Part shown: positions 27,421 to 36,077 of the stretch, one piece after another
Position numbering within the stretch: position 1 is the first letter of the stretch
Layout of the letters: each line of letters starts with the position of its first letter
Origin: Membranihabitans maritimus
Lineage (GTDB): Bacteria > Bacteroidota > Bacteroidia > Chitinophagales > Saprospiraceae
Length of the DNA: 64,000 bases
NCBI RefSeq assembly: GCF_021729145.1
Contig: NZ_JAJSLW010000009.1
Location: 186,001 to 250,000, forward strand
Direction: 5' to 3'
Notes under the pieces: model-generated
Databases searched by the model: none
Told to the model about the DNA's origin: nothing
Seen by the model: only the letters and a program-made list of their open reading frames with translations
Position numbers and translations under genes: made by a program

Positions 27421-30400
27421 TCATCGCAAAAGGACAATATCCCCGTATTTCTCTTTCATCTCTCCATAAACCGTTAAATATTTTACATAATAATTATACG
27501 TTCCCATGGGTAAAGGATTTCCATTTATCATCCCGTCCCAACAATTGGAATAGTCCCCGATTGGCCTGAGCGGATTGATGTTTTCCCGCTTGAAAACGAT
27601 ATCTCCATTTCTTCCGAAGATTATAAAGGATTCTACATTTTCTATGTACTGGTTGGCATAAATACAGGTATGGCTATTTTCACTATTACTACTTTCCGGA
27701 ATTATTGCATTCGGTACGTCCAATAGGTCTGCCTGCCTGACATTTATATTGAATGTGTCACTTATCGAGCATCCATATTCATTTGTTATAGTAGTAATTA
27801 CAGTTCTTGAGTTAAATAATTGCTTTAATTCAGGTTCCGTGCACGAAAAGCATCCTAATGTATCGGGGTTCAAAATCCATTCATAATCTAGAGTAAAAAT
27901 ATCGGGGGAAGGGATAATTTTAAATCCGGGTTGGTTGAAGTCGACAGAATCACCGCTGTTGACTAATGTATCTTGTAAGGGATTGGCATTATCCATAATC
28001 CCTTTTAATTCCAGGTTTATCAAGGTATCCAGTTCGCACCCATATTGGTCCCGTCCTGTAATTACATAATTTTGATTGGCATAAATAAGGTTGAAAGTAT
28101 CCAGGGGATTAAAGGCAGCCTGATCCAGACTATATGTTACCTGATCATTATCCAGTGCCCCGCTTATAGAATCAATTATGATGGTACCCGGTCTATTAAT
28201 ATCGCAGGCCGGTTCCTGGATCGAAAGTACAAATGATTGTAAGGGGTTTGGTGCTTTTTCCACTATAAACTCCGATGAAATGGTACAAAAATTGGAGGTA
28301 TCAGTTACTCTCAGACGGTAAATTCCTTCCTGACGGATGTTATTGGCGCGGGGTTGGTCTGATATGACAATTTCATCACTTATGCTTTCCGTCCATTTAT
28401 AGACGTAATGATCTGAGACGGGGCTAATTTGGGATAGTAAATTGGTACTGTCTTTTTCACATCGCAAGGAATCATCTACGGCTATTTCAAGTTCCATCAA
28501 GGTGGCTGCATCGCGGATTTCAAAGGTATATATCGAATCACATTGATTGAGACTGTTGGTGATTCGCACATCATACACCCCAATTTCAAGATTATTTATG
28601 GAATCTCCAACCCCAATAATCTCCTGGCTTACGGGATTGAGCCATTCTGCAGTTAGAAATTGATTATCCAGTAAAATTCCAGCATTCCCGGTTTTATCGC
28701 GACAATTGGCATCTGCAACATTCAGTGTTGTAGAAGGTTTAATAGTTTCGAATACGGGAAAAGTATCAATCTTGAAACATCCGTTGGGTCCTTCGAGGTA
28801 CAAAATGTAATTTCCTGAATCCCGGATGGTAGTAGTTGGACTTTCAAAATTATCCCCGGCTGGGTTTTGCCAGAAATTAACAGCCACTGAATCTTCTGTT
28901 ACATACGATAGGGGAACTTCACCGCCTGTACAACTTAGTGACAAGAATCCTACGGAATCATACACCGGTGGTTCAAGATCCCCGGCTATCCTGAAGGTAG
29001 CAGTATCCTTGCATCCGTTTTTCGCCGTGAGGTCCAGGAAATATTCCCCCGGCGTAGTAAATATTGGTTGGGCTTCTTCGGATGAAAACCCTTCCGGGCC
29101 GGTCCATATAGTAGAGCGAAGGGCTTGAGTCCCCACAGAATCCGGCAGTTTTAATTTTGAATTTCTACAACTCAACGTATCTTTTGGAAATCGCAATATG
29201 GGAATGGAAAAATTGGCCGTTACTTCAAAACTGGATGTATCCCGGCATCCATTATCAAAATAACTGACGGCTGTATATGTAGCGGGCTGGATTACTGTAA
29301 GGGTTGTTGACTCTTCCAGAAAAAGGCTGTCAAGGTACCATTCCGTGATGACATTTCTTTGTGGGTTCCCATTGATTTGGATAGTTAGATCGGGTTCGGG
29401 ATGGTCACAATTTATGACTGCGGGTTCGATGGCAGTATTTACGGTCTCCAGGTCTTCAGTAACCATTACCTCTTCCGATCTTTGGCAACCCCTTGTATTT
29501 TCTATCACTACAGAAATGGTACCGGTGCTAAAAAACTCAAAAGTATCCCTAGTCGATAAGTTTCCTGACTCATCAATCCAGGCTACGGATTGAATGTCTT
29601 CATAACTGTCCAGGTGGGCCTTTCCCGGATTGATTTCACACGTAAGTGTTTCTGCAATAATCTCTACTTCTCGCGAGAACGTTTCCCGGATAACCATTAC
29701 CGATTGGTTATTCACACATCCGTTTGTATTTTCCAATTCTACAAAATATTGTCCCGGTCCGGGTAAATCCGGAAAAGAATCGGAAGAAGTAAATCCTCCG
29801 GGTCCCTGCCATTTTATCGTTCGCAAATCCAGGTTCAAGTCGTATTCCAGACCATACAGGCTATCCGTACAGGCAATAGTATATTCCTCCTGTAGGGGTA
29901 ATTCAGGCGTAGTGCGGCCATCAATGACTTCTATGGAACCCGGTATGTCACAATTCTCCGTATCAGTTGCAACAAATGTATAATTTCCTGGCTCTGCCAC
30001 AGTGATCCTTTTACCAGTAGGAGCTATGGAAATACCATTTCGCTGCCAAACCACCGATTCTATTTGTTCGCTTTGAAGTGCAAGTGTAGCCTGTTGGTTA
30101 TCGCAAGTAATCATTTGGGTTTCATCGTATTCAATGGAAGGCCCGTTTTCGGAATTAATGATTTCAATTTCTGCTGTATCTATACATTGGGTCGAATTTT
30201 CCCTGTACAGAAGGTACAGGGTTTGTGGCGTATTGGTCTCATACGATTGTCCGTCGAATTCGGGTTCATTGATTATGGTTCCGTCCTCTTGTTCTAATCG
30301 TATTATTTCGTAATGTAAGGTGTTGTCTTCATCGAAAATATTCGTTATTTCAAATCTTCCTGTTTCACTTGTACAACTAATCGGCTGAATTTCAATATTG

Positions 30401-32889
30401 GGTGGAGTAGCATTGGTTTGGTCAGGGAATGCACGCGTCAATATACTTTGGCAGCCCTGTTCATTTTTGGCTGTTAAAACAAAACTTCCGGGTTCTTGTG
30501 CCGTTACTCTTCCGGTGGTAGGATCAATGGTAATGTTTGCATCCGAATCAATTGACCACGTGCAATTGTCGCAATTTTCTACCTGGGCGGTAAAGGATAA
30601 GCTGGACCCGGTATTATCACACCTGAATGCCGGGATAACCGGATCTTCAAACAGCGGTTTGTTGGGATTTTGGTTGACTGTGATATTGGCAGAATCTGCG
30701 CAAAAACTGCTGCTATCGGTGACTATGACCTGAATATTTCCCGGTTCACTGACCTGGGCTATATTCTCATCGTATGTCAATCCTGTTCCACGCCAGCGGA
30801 TGGAATAATAGGTGCTGCTGAAATTAGTGGCTTCTACGGGTGTAGTGGGTTGATCGCATACCAGATCGACCGAAGTCGGAACATTAAATGCTACGGTAGA
30901 TTCGATTCTGGAAACGGTTTTTTCAGCGCTGTATTCACAAGTCCCTGATGCTATATTTACTGAATAATTACCTTCTGCAGTTACTAATACAGAATCCCCC
31001 ATTACGGTGCTTCCATCAGGCGTAGTCCAGGTAGCCGTAAAAGGACCGGAATAGAAGGCTTTAAGATAATTCATAGAGTCGATATTACGGCAATTAATCG
31101 CATCAATACCTTCGATATCAAGACCTACGGTTTCAAAGGCATTTCTTACGGTTACAGACCCGGACTGACCGCAGGCCCCGTCATTAGAAGCTTCGAAAAA
31201 GTAAGTTCCGGGGGTCGTAACGGATAGGGTAGGAGTAGAAGCGATTTCTGCACCATCCAGTATCCATCGGTAGGTTTCGTAGTCCTGGTCCAATTGGGGT
31301 TCCAATAATGCAGGTGTCCCATCACACAAGATTTGTCCCCCTGTAATTTGGACGGAATTCGATTCGTTGGAAGGAATGATCAGGACGTTTTTTTCTATTG
31401 TGCACTCCTCGCCCTCGAGTTGGATCAGGTAATCTCCGGCTTCTTCGAAGGTTATTACATTCTGTTCTACCGTTACGCCCGAAGAAGGAATGACGATATA
31501 ATTGGTAAAATTCGTTCCCAGTTCTGCCTGTACCGAAGAATTGTTACAGAGGGTATAGGAATTTTCCAGGCTGAATACGGGGACTCCCGGGGCGCTGCTT
31601 ACGGAATGGGATACGGTATCTAGATAATCTTCTATTTCAAAAACCACGGAATAGGTTCCCGGCGATTGTACGGTAATGGAATTTGATTTGAGATCTGATT
31701 GGTTGGAAATAAGCCCGTTTTTGGTAAACCAACGATGGACTGGAAAATCTTCGCTATTGGACACGGAAAGGTCGATATCGGTCGTGTTGCAGCTATATTG
31801 TGCGCTTTGATTGAAACTAACGGTGTAGTTTGTGAAATTAAGAGTTAATAAAACCGTGCTATCACATCCGTTTTTATCAGTGAGGTTTTGGGTTATGGTT
31901 TGGTCTGAGGTATACCGTGTTCCATCGACAATATAGAAATCCTTCCCGTAGATATTTCTGGTTACTTCCCTGGGGTTGGGATTGGATAGAATGGTGATAT
32001 TGGCATGGTTACCTGATACGGCCCCGCATATTTGGGAACTATTACTGTGGAATAAATTCCTGAGGGCATCCAGGTTGGGAGCAGACTGAAGAACATCCAG
32101 ATTCTCAGGACGGTGTTGTATGGTAAATATCCTGTAGTCCCCTTTGTTTTGGTTGGAAAGGTCGATTGGTTGGCCCAGAGCCACTATCCTGTTCCCATTA
32201 ACAGCTACATATGTAGTAGTAAATCCAGGGGTTATATTTCCCCCATTGGTTTGCGGGGATATACTTTCCAGGGCCTGGTCTCCTCCACAGAAACTACCCA
32301 GGTTTTGATTGGCCATGAGATTCCTGGATTCGTTGCAGGGGCGGCAAAATTGTGTAGGGGAGCAGAATACGAGTTCTACCGAATAAAAAGTTCCGGTTCC
32401 CCCTTCCGAGTCGTCGCGTATATTGACGTTCCATGTCCCGATGGATGCCTCGGAGTCAAAGAACTCAAATCCATTGGGGTCTGCAGGCAGGTACGATCCG
32501 GTATATTGGGTATTGGTTGTCCAGATATTATCGCTCCACAGGGGTTTTTTAAAATCATCGGGGGAAGTCTGGCCTTCATCCCGTACAAAAGTTATGTCCC
32601 AGGAACTATTATCTGTTTTGGAGGAATTGTTTGAACTTTGGAGAAGATTGAGCCTTTTTCCAGTGGGACTAATTACTACAATATTTAAATCCCCTACAAA
32701 TTCATGGTCAAAATGAATCCTTACACCACAGAGTAATTCCCCGGAAATGTTTGAGGAATTGGCTTCAATTTTAATATTTTGGACGGTTCCATTGTCTGGA
32801 ATAGGTATATTCCTTTGAATTTTACACTGTGCCTGTCCTTCCGTTACTGCGACCCCCACAATAAAAAGTAAAAGTAAAAGTTGTCGCAT
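27421..32889 (-). CDS. giant secreted Ig-repeat protein with P-domain and T9SS-type C-terminus
   Basis: 1822 residues, ATG at 32889. A signal peptide (MRQLLLLLFIVGVAV...AQC) is followed by a proprotein-convertase P-like domain at ~30-180 (IHFDHEFVGDLNIVV, WNVNIRDDSEGGTGTFYSVEL). Then come more than a dozen ~70-90-residue Ig/PKD-like repeats, each with a pattern like GxYxVxxxxxxGC. The last ~100 residues form a gliding-motility-associated/CHU_C-type domain (FGRNGDIVFKR, PLPMGTYNYYVKY, GDIVLLR), the type B sorting signal of type IX secretion. It is likely a surface adhesin or gliding-related protein; no catalytic domain was seen. It is divergent from the cpsB-type gene. Confidence 0.9.
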   Translation of the reverse strand: MRQLLLLLFIVGVAVTEGQAQCKIQRNIPIPDNGTVQNIKIEANSSNISGELLCGVRIHFDHEFVGDLNIVVISPTGKRLNLLQSSNNSSKTDNSSWDITFVRDEGQTSPDDFKKPLWSDNIWTTNTQYTGSYLPADPNGFEFFDSEASIGTWNVNIRDDSEGGTGTFYSVELVFCSPTQFCRPCNESRNLMANQNLGSFCGGDQALESISPQTNGGNITPGFTTTYVAVNGNRIVALGQPIDLSNQNKGDYRIFTIQHRPENLDVLQSAPNLDALRNLFHSNSSQICGAVSGNHANITILSNPNPREVTRNIYGKDFYIVDGTRYTSDQTITQNLTDKNGCDSTVLLTLNFTNYTVSFNQSAQYSCNTTDIDLSVSNSEDFPVHRWFTKNGLISNQSDLKSNSITVQSPGTYSVVFEIEDYLDTVSHSVSSAPGVPVFSLENSYTLCNNSSVQAELGTNFTNYIVIPSSGVTVEQNVITFEEAGDYLIQLEGEECTIEKNVLIIPSNESNSVQITGGQILCDGTPALLEPQLDQDYETYRWILDGAEIASTPTLSVTTPGTYFFEASNDGACGQSGSVTVRNAFETVGLDIEGIDAINCRNIDSMNYLKAFYSGPFTATWTTPDGSTVMGDSVLVTAEGNYSVNIASGTCEYSAEKTVSRIESTVAFNVPTSVDLVCDQPTTPVEATNFSSTYYSIRWRGTGLTYDENIAQVSEPGNIQVIVTDSSSFCADSANITVNQNPNKPLFEDPVIPAFRCDNTGSSLSFTAQVENCDNCTWSIDSDANITIDPTTGRVTAQEPGSFVLTAKNEQGCQSILTRAFPDQTNATPPNIEIQPISCTSETGRFEITNIFDEDNTLHYEIIRLEQEDGTIINEPEFDGQSYETNTPQTLYLLYRENSTQCIDTAEIEIINSENGPSIEYDETQMITCDNQQATLALQSEQIESVVWQRNGISIAPTGKRITVAEPGNYTFVATDTENCDIPGSIEVIDGRTTPELPLQEEYTIACTDSLYGLEYDLNLDLRTIKWQGPGGFTSSDSFPDLPGPGQYFVELENTNGCVNNQSVMVIRETFSREVEIIAETLTCEINPGKAHLDSYEDIQSVAWIDESGNLSTRDTFEFFSTGTISVVIENTRGCQRSEEVMVTEDLETVNTAIEPAVINCDHPEPDLTIQINGNPQRNVITEWYLDSLFLEESTTLTVIQPATYTAVSYFDNGCRDTSSFEVTANFSIPILRFPKDTLSCRNSKLKLPDSVGTQALRSTIWTGPEGFSSEEAQPIFTTPGEYFLDLTAKNGCKDTATFRIAGDLEPPVYDSVGFLSLSCTGGEVPLSYVTEDSVAVNFWQNPAGDNFESPTTTIRDSGNYILYLEGPNGCFKIDTFPVFETIKPSTTLNVADANCRDKTGNAGILLDNQFLTAEWLNPVSQEIIGVGDSINNLEIGVYDVRITNSLNQCDSIYTFEIRDAATLMELEIAVDDSLRCEKDSTNLLSQISPVSDHYVYKWTESISDEIVISDQPRANNIRQEGIYRLRVTDTSNFCTISSEFIVEKAPNPLQSFVLSIQEPACDINRPGTIIIDSISGALDNDQVTYSLDQAAFNPLDTFNLIYANQNYVITGRDQYGCELDTLINLELKGIMDNANPLQDTLVNSGDSVDFNQPGFKIIPSPDIFTLDYEWILNPDTLGCFSCTEPELKQLFNSRTVITTITNEYGCSISDTFNINVRQADLLDVPNAIIPESSNSENSHTCIYANQYIENVESFIIFGRNGDIVFKRENINPLRPIGDYSNCWDGMINGNPLPMGTYNYYVKYLTVYGEMKEKYGDIVLLR

Positions 32890-33150
32890 GTAATTGTTTT
32901 TGTTTTAGCAATTTATAAATGATAAATTAAAATTTCTACTCTTTAATAACTATTAAACCTTATAAAACCTTGTATAAAAAAAATAAAAAATAGTAATAAT
33001 CCGTATATATTTGAAGCGGATTTTATAGGCAGAATAACGCTGGAAATAAAAAATATCTTCCCAACTGAAATTGTTTATTGGTTTACAAAGAGTTGTATGA
33101 GGTTGACCCCAGGGGTACTCTTTTGAAAAGGAAAAATTGAGATACGTTAA
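32890..33150. promoter_or_regulatory. divergent promoter region, giant protein / cpsB-type gene
   Basis: 261 bp, very AT-rich. A TAnnTTTG-type -7 box (tatatttg, 33006-33013) points towards the plus-strand phosphatase gene but lies ~140 bp from its start and lacks a clear -33 TTTG. I see no hairpin or small ORF. Confidence 0.25.
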
Positions 33151-33888
33151 ATGCTTAACATATTTAGAAAGAAGAAGGGGAGATTATTTCCATCGGGATA
33201 TATCGATATTCACAACCATATATTACCTGGAATAGATGATGGTTCACCGGACGTGGAAACTTCTATATATTTATTAGAGGAACTGAGGGAATTGGGTATC
33301 CGTAAATTAGTATTTACCCCGCATGTCATGGAAGGGGTTTGGGAGAATTCAACAACAGATATTGCAGCTACACTGGAGATACTGGAAGCTGAGTGGGATA
33401 CCCGGAACAGGGATGGATTTTCTCTGCATGCAGCTGCGGAATATATGATGGATGAGGGATTTTTGGCAAGGCTGGAAAGAAGGGATCTTTTACCCATCTC
33501 TGGAAATATCCTTTTGGTAGAAATGTCTTTCGTATCCCCTCCGATGCATTTATATAAGACCATTGCAGATATACAGGTGGCTGGATACCGGCCTTTACTT
33601 GCGCATCCCGAACGGTATTTTTTTTTGCACCAGGATTGGGAGGAATACAAGAAATTGCGATCTGCCGGATGTCTGTTTCAATTAAATATGTTGTCTATGA
33701 GCCATTACTACGGGAAAGAAGTTAGGAACACTGCATTACAACTATTGAAAAAGGGGTATTACCATTACATCGGTTCGGATTTACATCATGAGCGGCATTT
33801 ACATCAAATACAAAAATTAGCGGAGAGGAAGGAATTTTGGAGAAAGGTAGAACCTTTGATGGAGAATAATAGTCAGTTAGTTCGATAA
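33151..33888 (+). CDS. CpsB/CapC-type tyrosine-protein phosphatase (PHP family)
   Basis: 245 residues, ATG at 33151. The PHP metal-site motifs are DIHNHILPGIDDGS near residue 20, VFTPHVMEG, AAEYMMDEGF, LLAHPERYFFL and the terminal GSDLHHERH. Enzymes of this type (CpsB, YwqE) remove phosphate from the Tyr-rich tail of Wzc/CpsD-type kinases and so control capsule chain length and export. Here it faces its presumed substrate kinase gene (36078-38450) across a 2.2-kb repeat array instead of sharing an operon with it. The start is preceded by a purine-rich stretch (gaaaaattgag). Confidence 0.92.
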   Translation: MLNIFRKKKGRLFPSGYIDIHNHILPGIDDGSPDVETSIYLLEELRELGIRKLVFTPHVMEGVWENSTTDIAATLEILEAEWDTRNRDGFSLHAAAEYMMDEGFLARLERRDLLPISGNILLVEMSFVSPPMHLYKTIADIQVAGYRPLLAHPERYFFLHQDWEEYKKLRSAGCLFQLNMLSMSHYYGKEVRNTALQLLKKGYYHYIGSDLHHERHLHQIQKLAERKEFWRKVEPLMENNSQLVR

Positions 33889-33924
33889 GTTTTTAGTTGG
33901 TTGATAGTACGGGGTAGTTGAGAG

Positions 33925-35965
33925 TTTTACCCAATGATCCAAATTAAATATGCTTTTTCTAATCGTATATGTTTTATCTGAACTTTATATTTTGTGTTTC
34001 CGTGAGGTAATATTTTAATGTTGTAGTATTGGAATGTAAATGAGGAGTGAGGTTTGATTTACCGAAAAGTCGCGAAGTGTGCAAAGGAAGAACTGACGTT
34101 TTCTGCGTCCTCTGCGCCATTGCGGTGAAAAAAAATCTGATATATTTCTGATAAATCCCGGTAGATTATTGCTATACAGCACTGCATAATCCAAATTATA
34201 TATTCTTTATCTAATCATATATGTTTTATTTGGACTTTATATTTTGTGATTCCGTGAGATATTGACCTACTATTTTAAGTATTAGTCTGGAAATGAAGTG
34301 TATTATATTATTTACCGCAGAGTCGCGAAGTGCGCAAAGGAATAATCGAAGGTCTTTGCGTCCTCTGCGCCATTGCGGTGAGAAAAAGGACTGATGTATT
34401 TCTTATAAAACCTGGTACATCCTTGCCATACAGCACTGCATCATCCAAATTAAATATGCTTTTTCTAATCACATATGTTTTATCTGAACTTTTTATTTTG
34501 TGATTCCGTGAGGTAATGTTTTAATGTTGTAGTATTGGAATGTAAATGAGGAGTGTGGTATTATTTACCGCGGAGCCGCTAAGTGCGCAAAGGAAGAACC
34601 GAAGGTCTCTGCGTCCTCTGCGCCATTGCGGTGAGAAAAAGGACTGATGAATTTCTGATAAGACCCGGTAGATCCTTGCCATACAGCACTGCATCATCCA
34701 AATTATATTGTCTTTGTCTAATTATATATGTTTTATATGAACTTTTTATTTTGTGGTTCCGTGAGGTAATGTTTTAATGTTGTAGTATTTGAATGGAAAT
34801 GAGGAGAGTGATATGATTTACCGCAGAGTCGTGAAGTTCGCAAAGGAAGAACCGAAGGTCTATGCGTTCCTTGCGCCATTGCGGTGGGAAAATTAATTTA
34901 CAGGGTTTCGTGGCGAATTGCACAGTATATCACGGAGTAGGAGTTTTTACATAGTGAAGCTCTGTAGAATATGCTACTTATTTATTATGGTTCAAAGCCC
35001 AGGCATATTGGGGAATAAAAAAAATGGATCAGCGGAGGTCCCCCTGATCCATAACTTTAATATAAATAACCCTATGAATTAAAGTTCGAATTGATGATTA
35101 GTGCACTCTTAGTTCTATTGTTATATACTTTGTTATTAACCGCGAAGTGCGCAAAGGAATAATCGAAGGTCTCTGCGTCCTCTGCGCCATTGCGGTGAGA
35201 AAAAGATCTGATATATTTCTGATAAAACCCGGTAGATCCTTGCCATACAGCACTGCGTCAGCCAAATTAAATATGCTTTTTTAATCACATATGTTTTATT
35301 TGGACTTTTTATTTTGTGATTCCGTGAGATGTTGACCTATTAATTTTAAGTATTGGACTGGAAATGAGGTGTATTTTATTATTTACCGCGGAGTCGCGAA
35401 GTGTGCCAAGGAATAATCGAAGGTCTTTGCGTCCTCTGCGCCATAGCGGTGAAAAAAAGATCTGATATATTTCTGATAAGACACGGTAGATCCCTGCCAT
35501 ACAGCACTGCATCATCCAAATTATATATTCTTCATCTAATCATATATGTGTTATTTGGACTTTTTATTTTGTGCTTCCGTGAGATATTGATCTATTAATT
35601 TTAAGTATTAGAATGGAAATGAGGGGTGTTGTATGATTTACCGCGGAGCCCCGAAGTGCGCAAAGAAATAACCGAAAGACTTTGCGTCCTCTGCGCCATT
35701 GCGGTGAGAAAAAGGACTGATGTATTTCTTATAAGAACCGGTAGATCCCTGCCATACAGCACTGCGTCATCCAAATTATATTGTCTTTATCTATGGATAT
35801 ATGTTTTATTTTGACTTTATATATTGTGTTTCCGTGAGATATTAATTTGATAGAATTAAGTTGTAGTATTGGAAATGAACTGGATTTTATTAATTACCGC
35901 GGAGCCCCGAAGTTCGCAAAGGAAGAACCGAAGGTCTCTGCGTTCCCTGCGCCATTGCGGTGAGA
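33925..35965. repeat. tandem array of ~250-bp imperfect repeats
   Basis: Eight copies of a unit beginning ttaccg (34059, 34312, 34565, 34818, ~35136, 35383, 35638, 35894), spaced 247-256 bp except one 318-bp step. Each has a GC-richer ~70-nt head from ttaccgcggagtcgcgaagt to ctctgcgccattgcggtgag that can fold on itself, then an AT-rich body containing ccatacagcactgcatcatc and gattccgtgaggta. A half unit precedes the first copy. The longer fourth step carries a foreign-looking segment with a hairpin (35024-35052). No frame is conserved between copies, so it is non-coding. It lies between convergent cpsB- and wzc-type genes. Confidence 0.85.
35024..35052. terminator. strong hairpin inside the repeat array
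   Basis: atggatcag (35024-35032) pairs perfectly with ctgatccat (35044-35052) around a G/C-rich loop. An A run precedes it, so on the minus strand the stem is followed by T residues, as in an intrinsic terminator. This could end transcription coming from the plus-strand phosphatase side or serve only as a repeat component. Confidence 0.35.
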
Positions 35966-36077
35966 AAATGATCGGGAATCCTTCCGACCAGAACTTTCCC
36001 GGTGAGGAAAATGGAAAGCCATCCCTTGATGGTGGGGGAGACCCGTATATTTCATTTCAACACACATATCCCTAAAC

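Noticed and set aside
27421-32889. Many plus-strand frames opposite the giant secreted protein
   Set aside because: They are antisense shadows of a clearly coding, motif-rich frame with signal peptide and sorting domain.
33925-35965. CRISPR array
   Set aside because: Units are ~250 bp and the spacer-like parts are themselves repeated between units; there are no short unique spacers and no cas genes.
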